DNA of 64,000 bases from the NCBI GenBank assembly GCA_021782365.1, contig JAJXVB010000001.1, positions 1 through 64,000 of the forward strand, in the 5' to 3' direction. Under the pieces are notes generated by a model. The model ran no database searches. It saw only the letters and a list, made by a program, of their open reading frames with translations, and was not told the DNA's origin. Origin of the DNA: Pseudomonadota bacterium (lineage in GTDB: Bacteria; Pseudomonadota; Gammaproteobacteria; Burkholderiales; Gallionellaceae). This document shows, in pieces, positions 1 to 6,120 of this stretch. Position 1 is the first letter of the stretch. Every line of letters starts with the position of its first letter. A program made the position numbers and the translations under genes.

Positions 1-605
1 AAAATGCATGATTGGCGCTCCCGTTCGATGCCTATTCCGTTGTCGCGCACTTCTATGGACAACTCCGCACCGCGGCGCCTGCATGCAACCATCACGGTTC
101 CACCAGGCGGCGTATATTTCAGCGCATTGCTGATCAGATTCGTCAGTATTCTTTCCAGCATCAGTGTATCGCTGATGACCGCTACCGGCAAAGGATGAAT
201 GACCAGACGTATGTTCCTGAATTCTGCCTGCATGCGGATATTGCCATTGATTCTGTCAAGAATGGCATTAATGTCGCAGGATTGAAGGTTAGGTAAGACC
301 GATCCTGCATCAAGCTTTGCAAGGTCGAGCAGCGAGTTGATAAGTTGTGCGATCGCATCCACCGATCTTGCCACCTGCCCAACAAGCCTCTGCTCTTCCT
401 CTCCGGAAATCTTTCGGCGCAATTCGGCCACATATAGACCGAGCGCATGTATCGGCTGACGGAGATCGTGACTGGCCACCGCTAGAAACCGGCTCTTGTC
501 GCGATATGCGCGCTCAGCCTCTTCCTTTTTTTCGCGCAGCAGATGTATCGCTCCTGCCACGCGCGGAGGAATGGAATTGCGTTCAAGGCTGCGATGTTCG
601 ATCAT
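1..605 (-). CDS. Sensor histidine kinase, 3' end beyond the window edge
   Basis: This reading frame is missing from the ORF track because it runs off the left edge. Translating the minus strand from ATG at 605 gives a short N-terminal helix rich in E/K/R. A HisKA dimerisation box with the phospho-acceptor histidine follows (FLAVASHDLRQPIHALGLY). Next come the N box of a HATPase_c domain (NLISNALKYTPPGG) and the start of its G1 box (VRDNGIGIERER), where the window ends. No membrane segment or sensor domain precedes the HisKA box, so the protein is probably cytoplasmic, or a kinase module fed by a partner. The DLRQPxHALGL form of the H box is typical of hybrid kinases, so a receiver domain may follow outside the window. 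The frame is open upstream as far as the csp stop; ATG 605 is the first ATG. Confidence 0.85.
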   Translation of the reverse strand, partial: MIEHRSLERNSIPPRVAGAIHLLREKKEEAERAYRDKSRFLAVASHDLRQPIHALGLYVAELRRKISGEEEQRLVGQVARSVDAIAQLINSLLDLAKLDAGSVLPNLQSCDINAILDRINGNIRMQAEFRNIRLVIHPLPVAVISDTLMLERILTNLISNALKYTPPGGTVMVACRRRGAELSIEVRDNGIGIERERQSCI

Positions 606-620
606 GATTGTTCTCTGATT

Positions 621-649
621 GTCCGGCGTTGAACCCTGAAACGCCGGAC
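621..649 (-). terminator. GC-rich 10-bp hairpin after the csp gene
   Basis: GTCCGGCGTT and AACGCCGGAC form a perfect 10-bp stem with a 9-base loop. It sits 17 bases after the csp stop and 16 bases before the kinase start on the minus strand. No U-run follows on either strand, so it is not a textbook intrinsic terminator. It could end or stabilise the csp transcript, or attenuate read-through into the kinase gene. Confidence 0.45.
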
Positions 650-665
650 AAAACACCAGATAAAA

Positions 666-872
666 TCAATGAACAACCTGGATATTGGAAGCCTGCTTCC
701 CTTTCGGACCCTGAGCGACTTCAAAGCTGATTCTCTGTCCTTCCTTCAACGACTTGAATCCGCTGGCATTGATAGCCGAGAAATGTGCGAACAGATCATC
801 ACCCCCCTCGTCCGGCGTAATGAATCCGAAACCCTTTTCATCGTTGAACCATTTGACTTTACCTGTTGCCAT
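666..872 (-). CDS. CspA-family cold-shock protein
   Basis: This 68-residue single cold-shock domain begins [10 protein letters not shown]. It carries the RNP1 motif KGFGFI and the RNP2-like motif DLFAHF, which bind single-stranded RNA and DNA. The length is standard for the family, whose members act as cytoplasmic RNA chaperones. The ORF track starts five codons earlier, but AAGGAG lies six bases before the ATG at 872, so the shorter start is preferred. The upstream leader contains a long inverted repeat and an AT-rich stretch, which would suit temperature-responsive regulation of the mRNA; that is inference. Which paralogue (cspA, cspC, cspD, cspE) cannot be told. Confidence 0.95.
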   Translation of the reverse strand: MATGKVKWFNDEKGFGFITPDEGGDDLFAHFSAINASGFKSLKEGQRISFEVAQGPKGKQASNIQVVH

Positions 873-919
873 GATGCACTCCTTCACGTTTAAAGATTTA
901 AAGACTTACCTCTCCTACA

Positions 920-973
920 ACCTTGTTTGTCCCCTCTTCCGTCATACCCCCCGGTTGGGAAGAGGGACAAGGT
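920..973 (-). repeat. Long imperfect inverted repeat in the csp leader
   Basis: ACCTTGT..TCCC.TCTTCC pairs with GGAAGAGGGACAAGGT across a loop of about 17 bases; the left arm has a three-base bulge and one extra C. On the minus strand it follows the stop of the small SAP-like gene and precedes csp by about 50 bases. No U-run follows. It may be the 3' end of the upstream transcript or a structured 5' UTR of csp. Confidence 0.5.
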
Positions 974-995
974 ATCGCTACGCGATCTCGTTGAA

Positions 996-1196
996 TCATT
1001 CTCTTGCCTTGGCTGCGGCGAAACAGTCTTCTCGCCAGAGACAGCCGTTCTGATCGCACACCCCCGCATATGCGGTTGCATAACAATCGAAATTGCCCTC
1101 ATGCCTCTGTATGGATTTGATAAGGTCAGCCTTTGCGCGCCTGCTGGTCTGAAGGCCGCGCAACTTGGCCATGTCCCGTATTGATTCAAGTTTCAT
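996..1196 (-). CDS. Small SAP-like protein with a cysteine cluster
   Basis: This 66-residue protein has two parts. Residues 1-35 (MKLESIRDMAKLRGLQTSRRAKADLIKSIQ) resemble a SAP or Rho-N helix-extended-helix fold, a common nucleic-acid-binding motif. The C-terminal half has four cysteines in the pattern C-x8-C-x4-C-x5-C (CYATAYAGVCDQNGCLWREDC), which could bind a metal. GAGGAAGG precedes the ATG, supporting the start. It lies upstream of csp on the same strand. I recognise the layout as a conserved small protein of unknown function in betaproteobacteria, but I cannot give it a role. A DNA- or RNA-binding function is inferred from the N-terminal half only. Confidence 0.75.
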   Translation of the reverse strand: MKLESIRDMAKLRGLQTSRRAKADLIKSIQRHEGNFDCYATAYAGVCDQNGCLWREDCFAAAKARE

Positions 1197-1206
1197 CGTG
1201 CCTTCC

Positions 1207-1512
1207 TCAATCGATCACCTGCAGCGCCGATCCTGTCCGCACAAGCCGTATTCTCGACGCGCTCTCACCACTCTCAGCAAGTCTTGAAGAGCAATTTTCA
1301 AGCGCTGCCTGAGAGGAGGCCAGTTTGTTGCAAAGCGCTGCATTGCATGTTTCCAGTACCTCTATGCGTCGCATCAAATGCTCAGTTTTCATGGCGACAT
1401 TCTGCTCAAGGTAATTGCGATGTTGATGAAGCTCATGCCGCATCTTGTTTACCTGCTGCTCGAGCCCGAATGTAAACAGCTCCGAGCTCGACTTTCTATA
1501 TTTTCTTTCCAT
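1207..1512 (-). CDS. Small coiled-coil protein of unknown function
   Basis: I do not recognise the family. The 101-residue product begins MERKYRKSSSELF and contains a long heptad-like helical stretch (residues about 18-80, rich in Q, L, E, K and H). A polar tail ending in ALQVID follows. The ORF track starts 59 codons earlier at 1689, which would overlap the response-regulator gene, and that extra stretch looks non-coding. The ATG at 1512 is preceded by AGGATGGG. A perfect 8-bp hairpin sits just upstream, and a palindrome further upstream matches one in front of the adjacent two-component operon, so it may be a target of that regulator. It ends 10 bases before the SAP-like gene and is probably co-transcribed with it. 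Confidence 0.6.
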   Translation of the reverse strand: MERKYRKSSSELFTFGLEQQVNKMRHELHQHRNYLEQNVAMKTEHLMRRIEVLETCNAALCNKLASSQAALENCSSRLAESGESASRIRLVRTGSALQVID

Positions 1513-1525
1513 GTCCCATCCTGTC

Positions 1526-1547
1526 CATGCACCTTGGTCGGTGCATG
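1526..1547 (-). repeat. Perfect 8-bp hairpin in the leader of the coiled-coil gene
   Basis: CATGCACC and GGTGCATG form a stem around the loop TTGGTC. An outer pair TCCCAT/ATGGGA (1514-1519 and 1555-1560) extends the symmetry. It lies directly before the ATG at 1512 on the minus strand and would place the ribosome-binding region next to the stem. No U-run follows it. Confidence 0.5.
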
Positions 1548-1619
1548 AAGGATTATGGGATTCCCTGTTCGGTTGCAACATCGGGTGATGCTGATTTTTA
1601 AATGGAAAACAAAGACATA

Positions 1620-1641
1620 CCAATAGGAAATTCCCTACTGG
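1620..1641. promoter_or_regulatory. Palindrome, putative response-regulator operator (copy 1)
   Basis: This 22-bp imperfect palindrome is centred on TAGGAAATTCCCTA, with CCA and TGG at its outer ends; only two pairs break the symmetry. It lies about 110-130 bases upstream of the coiled-coil gene start at 1512 and just after the end of the LuxR-type regulator gene. A similar TAGGAATAATCCTA element lies before the sensor-kinase operon. LuxR/NarL-type regulators bind such dyads as dimers. The assignment to this regulator is inference. Confidence 0.45.
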
Positions 1642-1657
1642 AATAAGAAATGCAGGC

Positions 1658-2296
1658 TCAATGGGAAAACAGATTGTGGGAAACCGCATAGTGAACCAAA
1701 TCGGCAGTGCTGTTGAGATTCATCTTCACCATCAGATTCAGTTTGTGCGTGCTCACGGTCTTGTTGCTGATGCAAAGGCGCTCCGCAATTTCATTGACCC
1801 TTCTGCCTTTCACCAGATATCCGAATATCTCGAATTCGCGCTCGGACAAAAGGCAGTGTGGTGCCCTCTGTTCTGGCAGCAGCGCATCGAATGCAAGCTG
1901 TTCAGCAAGCGCAGAATTGATATATTTCCCCCCCGCAGCAACCCTGCGTATCGCATCCTGCAAAACCTCAGGATCGCTGTCTTTCGAGACAAAACCCGAG
2001 GCCCCCGCCTTGATTGCGCGAGAGGCAACCTGCGTCTCGTTGTGCATGCTGAAAACAAGTATGTGCACTTCTGGAAAATCGCACTTGATCTGGTTGATCA
2101 GGTCCATACCATTCACGCCCGGCATGGTGAGATCCAGAAGCACCAGATCCACATCGCTGTGCTCCTTCAGCTTGGACAGCACATCCGGACCATTGACGGC
2201 TTCCCCGACCACCCTGATATCCAATGTCAGCGCAAGGATTTTATTGATGCCTTCTCGCACGATGGCATGATCGTCGGCAATCAAGATTTTAATCAT
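1658..2296 (-). CDS. NarL/FixJ-family response regulator
   Basis: The product has 212 residues with an N-terminal receiver domain and a C-terminal LuxR-type helix-turn-helix. In the receiver the acidic pair is DD (8-9), the phospho-acceptor is D55 in LVLLDLTMPG, and the conserved lysine is K105. In the HTH, LSEREFEIFGYLVKGRRVNEIAERLCISNKTVSTHK spans about residues 149-185. It is a transcription factor activated by phosphorylation. The start overlaps the end of the upstream kinase gene by 8 bases, so the pair is translationally coupled and almost certainly cognate. The HTH has the normal E-A-x-x-L-x-I-S-xKTVxxH spacing. The signal and regulon are unknown, but two palindromes nearby suggest autoregulation and control of the adjacent small gene. 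Confidence 0.93.
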   Translation of the reverse strand: MIKILIADDHAIVREGINKILALTLDIRVVGEAVNGPDVLSKLKEHSDVDLVLLDLTMPGVNGMDLINQIKCDFPEVHILVFSMHNETQVASRAIKAGASGFVSKDSDPEVLQDAIRRVAAGGKYINSALAEQLAFDALLPEQRAPHCLLSEREFEIFGYLVKGRRVNEIAERLCISNKTVSTHKLNLMVKMNLNSTADLVHYAVSHNLFSH

Positions 2297-3932
2297 CGAT
2301 TCTTCTCCCTGGATTGGTCTGGTAAGGCGGCATGTAAACCATCACGGTCGTGCCATGGCCCTTTTCGCTGGTTAATTCCACCTTGCCTTGCACCGCAAGT
2401 GCGCGCTCACGCATCCCCATCAGCCCGAAAGATTTCTTTGCCGGCATTTCGGATGGATCGAATCCCACGCCATTGTCGTGGATTGAAACGCAGACGCATT
2501 CACCGCATTGCCTGAACGAAATTTCAACTTCAGTTGCTTGCGCGTGTCTTGCGATATTGGTCAAAGACTCCTGCACTATGCGGAAGAGAGTCAGCGTGTG
2601 TGCATCATCTAGCTGCTCCAGTATATCCATTTCATGCGAAATCTTGACACTGCACTTGATCCCGGTGCGCCCTGAAAAATCATTTCCCAGCCAGCTGACT
2701 GCAGCCATGATCCCCATATCCAGTATGGGAGGGCGCAGGTTCGTCGCCACATTGCGCACCCCGCTTATCGCTTTGTCCACCAGCATCAGCATGTCTTTTA
2801 TCATGCCCTTCATCTCAGGCTCATGCTCGGAAAACTGGATGCGCAGCAAAGAGATGTCCATGCGCAGAGCTGTCAGGGTTTGTCCAAGCTCATCGTGCAG
2901 CTCGCGCGCAATGCGTTTCATCTCAGCCTCGCGGGCTGCGATGCTCTGGGTAGACATTTGACGCAACAAGCGCTGGTATTCCTTGAGCTCTGATTCGGTA
3001 TTTTTGCGTTCGGTGATGTCCCGAACTACGCATTTCAGGTAGGTTTTATCCCCGATAACGAGCTTCACTCCCCTCGCCTCTACGCGTATTACCTGGCCAT
3101 TCGGCTTTTTGTATTTGAATTCCGAAGTTGCAGTCATGCCCATATGCATGATCTGAAAAAATATCTCCCTGGTCTGCACCATCTTCTCAGGAGGACGGAG
3201 TTCCCAAATATGCATATTCCTCAGCTCTTCATTGCGTAATCCGCTCAATCCCAAGATTTCAGGGTTGTATTCGACGATCAAGCCATTCTCATCGGCAAGC
3301 ATGATTCCATCCAGCGTGCCGTCAAATATGGCGCGATATTTTTCTTCCGACTCGCGAAGCTTCCTGTCTGCCCTTTCGCGTTTGGTCACGTCGATCAGCA
3401 CGACGCGCAGCGAGATTTCGCCATGGCCATTCTCTATGCGTATGCACTCAAGGTATGCGGGAAAATCTGCGCCATCGATGCGGCGGATATTCAGATGACA
3501 CCCTTGCTTCTGATCGCTATTCAGTGCTTCCGCAAACACATTTTCCCAGCGCCCTGTATCCGATTGCACGATATATTGGCTGAAGCGCTGGTTGAGCAGC
3601 AGTTTCCGCTCGATGCCAAATAGCTCCGCCGCCGCATAGTTCATCTCATAGATCAATCCGTATGTATTCAGCGTGAAGAGCGCGATGGGTGAAAAATCGA
3701 AAAGGTCAAGATAACGGTCATGGGATTCTTTGAGCAGAGTCTGAGTCTGGCGCAGCTTTTCTTTCTGCGATTCAAGTTCAAACTGAAAGGTGTGCGACAT
3801 TGATTCGGCAAAGGGTTCGGACTCGCTCTCCCTTTTAATCTCAGCCATCGCGTACACCTGCTCTGAATGATCGCTCACACGTTCTTCCCTCGATGAATAG
3901 TGGATTCTCAGTTCGTGAAAGCGCTCCGTCAT
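2289..3932 (-). CDS. PAS-PAS histidine kinase of the HisKA_3 (NarX/NreB-like) type
   Basis: From ATG 3932 the product has 547 residues. No transmembrane segment is visible, so it is probably cytoplasmic. A coiled linker (about 30-70) leads to two PAS domains (about 72-185 and 195-310), each ending in a typical DVTKRE or DITERK exit motif. A HisKA_3 box follows (REAEMKRIARELHDELGQ, histidine about 346). The C-terminal HATPase domain has N-box FRIVQESLTNIARHA, DNGVGFD and GLMGMRER. HisKA_3 kinases pair with LuxR-type regulators, which matches the overlapping downstream gene. The ORF track begins at a TTG at 4052; the 40 extra residues look unlike coding sequence, but ATG 3932 has only a weak Shine-Dalgarno, so the start is uncertain. 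No cysteine cluster or heme motif identifies the ligand. Confidence 0.9.
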   Translation of the reverse strand: MTERFHELRIHYSSREERVSDHSEQVYAMAEIKRESESEPFAESMSHTFQFELESQKEKLRQTQTLLKESHDRYLDLFDFSPIALFTLNTYGLIYEMNYAAAELFGIERKLLLNQRFSQYIVQSDTGRWENVFAEALNSDQKQGCHLNIRRIDGADFPAYLECIRIENGHGEISLRVVLIDVTKRERADRKLRESEEKYRAIFDGTLDGIMLADENGLIVEYNPEILGLSGLRNEELRNMHIWELRPPEKMVQTREIFFQIMHMGMTATSEFKYKKPNGQVIRVEARGVKLVIGDKTYLKCVVRDITERKNTESELKEYQRLLRQMSTQSIAAREAEMKRIARELHDELGQTLTALRMDISLLRIQFSEHEPEMKGMIKDMLMLVDKAISGVRNVATNLRPPILDMGIMAAVSWLGNDFSGRTGIKCSVKISHEMDILEQLDDAHTLTLFRIVQESLTNIARHAQATEVEISFRQCGECVCVSIHDNGVGFDPSEMPAKKSFGLMGMRERALAVQGKVELTSEKGHGTTVMVYMPPYQTNPGRRIDD

Positions 3933-3979
3933 TCGCTTTCGCGGGGCTTCAATATTTGCATTATTCACTATAACTTGAT

Positions 3980-3995
3980 ATAGGAATAATCCTAT
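3980..3995. promoter_or_regulatory. Palindrome, putative response-regulator operator (copy 2)
   Basis: ATAGGA-ATAA-TCCTAT is a perfect 6-bp inverted repeat about 50 bases before the kinase ATG and about 85 before the divergent phosphohexomutase gene. Its core resembles the palindrome at 1620-1641 (TAGGAA...CCTA in both). It is a good candidate for autoregulation of the kinase-regulator operon. Confidence 0.45.
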
Positions 3996-4003
3996 TGAAA
4001 GAT

Positions 4004-4031
4004 GAAATTTCCTTAACTCGCAGAAATTTCC
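4004..4031. repeat. Two direct copies of GAAATTTCC, 19 bp apart
   Basis: GAAATTTCC occurs at 4004-4012 and 4023-4031, and its first eight bases are self-complementary. The 19-bp offset is close to two helical turns, so both copies would face the same side of the DNA. The pair lies in the divergent promoter region between the kinase and the phosphohexomutase. The binding factor is unknown. Confidence 0.45.
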
Positions 4032-4064
4032 AGCCGATAGGCTAAAATTCAAGATTCATTGTTT

Positions 4065-4072
4065 AAGGAAGG
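4065..4072 (+). promoter_or_regulatory. Strong Shine-Dalgarno deciding a TTG start
   Basis: AAGGAAGG ends six bases before the TTG at 4079. No in-frame ATG lies at a suitable distance, so this site supports TTG as the start of the phosphohexomutase gene. Confidence 0.6.
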
Positions 4073-4078
4073 CCTTCA

Positions 4079-5494
4079 TTGAAGACGATCAGCATTCGCG
4101 ATGTGATGAAAAGCAGCGGTGTGGCATTCGGAACCAGCGGCGCGCGTGGCCTTGTTAGCTCCATGACCGATGAAGTGTGTGCAGCCTATGCGATGGCCTT
4201 TCTGTCTGTCACCAGCAAATCTTTTACTATCAACCGCATAGCGATAGGAATTGATTTGCGCCCCAGCAGCCCGCGCATCGCAAAAGCCTGCGCATCGGCA
4301 CTGCACCACGCAGGCATCATCGTCGAGTATTGCGGCGCGCTGCCGACGCCGGCCCTGGCGCTGTACGCTCAGGATCAATATATACCTGCGATCATGGTCA
4401 CCGGCAGCCACATTCCCTTCGACAGAAACGGCATCAAGTTCTATCGCCCTGACGGGGAGATCACCAAATCTGACGAATCGGCCATCGCCGATGCCATTGT
4501 CGAGATGCATGAAGGCGAATGCGAATTGCCTTCCATGAATCCTGCAGCGATCGAACATTACGTTCAGCGCTATCTCGATTTCTTCCCGAACCTCAGCAGC
4601 ATGCATCTTGGCGTATATGAGCATTCCAGCGTAGCGCGCGATGCATTGAAGCGCGTACTGGAAGGGCTGGGCGCAAAAGTCACCTCTTTAGGCCGCACCG
4701 AAGAATTCGTTCCCATCGATACCGAAGCGGTTACCGATGTAGACATTAGGCGCGGGCGTGACTGGGCTAAATCCCACCATTTCGATGCGATCATCTCGAC
4801 CGATGGCGATGGAGACCGCCCGCTGATTTCAGACGAAAACGGGAATTGGCTGCGCGGGGATATCGTGGGCCTGATCTGCGCTAGGTATCTCGGCGCAAAA
4901 CATGTGGCCGTGCCTGTCAGCTGTAATACCGCGATCGAGCTTTGCGGCGCTTTCGAAGCAGTCGCCAGAACCAGAATTGGATCGCCCTATGTGATCGAAG
5001 GCATGAAGGAATTCAAGCAAGATGCGGTGGTCGGATTCGAGGCCAACGGTGGCTTTCTGGTCGGCTCGGCATTCGAGCGCAACGGAAAAATGCTCTCTCC
5101 TCTGCCGACGAGAGATGCCGTCTTGCCCGCCCTCGCAGTCCTCGCTGCCGCAAGAGAAATGCAGGTCAAGGTGTCCGACCTCTTGAAGGGGCTGCCAGAG
5201 CGATACACCGCAAGCGACAGGCTGCAGAATTTCCCCGGTGAAAAAAGCCTGGATCTGATTTCCAGAATCACCCGCGATGAGCAGGTGTTGCTGGAATATC
5301 TGGCACCCGATGGAGCCAAACCTCTCGAAATAAACAATACCGATGGCTTGCGCATCGGATTCGACAACGGCGAAATCGTGCATCTCCGGCCATCCGGCAA
5401 CGCGCCTGAATTGCGCTGCTATTGCGAGGCATCGAGCAATGAGCGCGCAACGCAGCTTGTGAAATATGTGCTGGCAAAGATTCGAGCAGCCTGA
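4079..5494 (+). CDS. Phosphomannomutase/phosphoglucomutase family enzyme
   Basis: This 471-residue alpha-D-phosphohexomutase interconverts sugar-6-phosphate and sugar-1-phosphate in the cytoplasm, feeding nucleotide-sugar synthesis. All four family signatures are present: the phosphoserine loop TGSHIP (S110; usually TASHNP), the Mg2+ loop DGDGDR (242-247), the sugar loop GFEANGG, and the C-terminal phosphate loop RPSGNAPELR. The start is TTG at 4079, supported by AAGGAAGG six bases upstream. The stop overlaps the next gene (TGATG), so the two are coupled. The loop variant SHIP makes the substrate (mannose, glucose or another hexose) uncertain. It is 14.7 kb from the ugd/rml cluster, whose products could use its output. 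Confidence 0.9.
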   Translation: MKTISIRDVMKSSGVAFGTSGARGLVSSMTDEVCAAYAMAFLSVTSKSFTINRIAIGIDLRPSSPRIAKACASALHHAGIIVEYCGALPTPALALYAQDQYIPAIMVTGSHIPFDRNGIKFYRPDGEITKSDESAIADAIVEMHEGECELPSMNPAAIEHYVQRYLDFFPNLSSMHLGVYEHSSVARDALKRVLEGLGAKVTSLGRTEEFVPIDTEAVTDVDIRRGRDWAKSHHFDAIISTDGDGDRPLISDENGNWLRGDIVGLICARYLGAKHVAVPVSCNTAIELCGAFEAVARTRIGSPYVIEGMKEFKQDAVVGFEANGGFLVGSAFERNGKMLSPLPTRDAVLPALAVLAAAREMQVKVSDLLKGLPERYTASDRLQNFPGEKSLDLISRITRDEQVLLEYLAPDGAKPLEINNTDGLRIGFDNGEIVHLRPSGNAPELRCYCEASSNERATQLVKYVLAKIRAA

Positions 5495-6003
5495 TGATTG
5501 AAGAGAATTCCCGGATACACTTTGCCCATCTTGCGGATGCCGACAGAGTCAACGATGCCATCCTGGAAGGCTATAAAAGCCTAGAGGAAAAGGATTTCAT
5601 CCGGCGCAGTCATTCCTTTGGCGGACGTTACGAGAATCTATACATTGCCTCTTCGCGCATTCCAGGAATCGAAACAGTCCTCGATCAGGCTCGCAGTATT
5701 GCCTCGTCCCTGCTCAAGAGAGATGAGCTCAGGATGGGATTCTGGCTCAACGACATGGGGCCTGGAGATGCAACGAGCAGGCACGATCACGACGAATTGG
5801 ACGAGCTGTTGTCCGCGGTCTATTACGTGCATGTTCCGGGAAACTCCGGGAACCTGGTCATCCACGATGCTCATTGCAGAACCGAGGTCACGCCCAAGGA
5901 AGGCATGTTCGTATTCTTTGCTCCTGCCGTCGTGCATTCCGTGAGCGTCAATCAAAGCGCGGAAAGGCGCTTGTCGATCGCCATGAATTTCGGCCCTGCA
6001 TAG
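5494..6003 (+). CDS. Putative 2-oxoglutarate/Fe(II) oxygenase
   Basis: The product has 169 residues. The C-terminal two thirds look like a double-stranded beta-helix fold of the 2OG-FeII_Oxy type. They contain a histidine-rich metal-ligand region (SRHDHDELDELLSAVYYVHVP, H97-H99), a glycine turn (GNSGNLVIHD), and a distal histidine with following arginines (PAVVHSV, H148; ERRLSIAMNF). Such enzymes hydroxylate or demethylate small molecules or proteins using 2-oxoglutarate. Its ATG overlaps the phosphohexomutase stop by one base, so the two proteins are made together. A sugar- or glycan-modifying role is possible but unproven. No terminator is visible in the 117 bases before the convergent pntB. 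Confidence 0.65.
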   Translation: MIEENSRIHFAHLADADRVNDAILEGYKSLEEKDFIRRSHSFGGRYENLYIASSRIPGIETVLDQARSIASSLLKRDELRMGFWLNDMGPGDATSRHDHDELDELLSAVYYVHVPGNSGNLVIHDAHCRTEVTPKEGMFVFFAPAVVHSVSVNQSAERRLSIAMNFGPA

Positions 6004-6120
6004 ACCATAAGATCACCGCCAATTCATCCAGAATGAGATGAGGATGAAGAAGCATATCAAATCTGCTCGTATCATTTCGTGCATTTTCGGGCAAATTCTG
6101 AAGTTTCAAGCGTGTTAAGC

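Noticed and set aside
1661-2515. 284-residue plus-strand ORF opposite the response regulator and kinase
   Set aside because: It is the antisense shadow of two well-supported genes, and its translation has no recognisable motifs.
3933-4052. TTG start of the sensor kinase at 4052
   Set aside because: The extra 40 residues look non-coding and would cover the putative operator and repeats; ATG 3932 is preferred, though its Shine-Dalgarno is weak.
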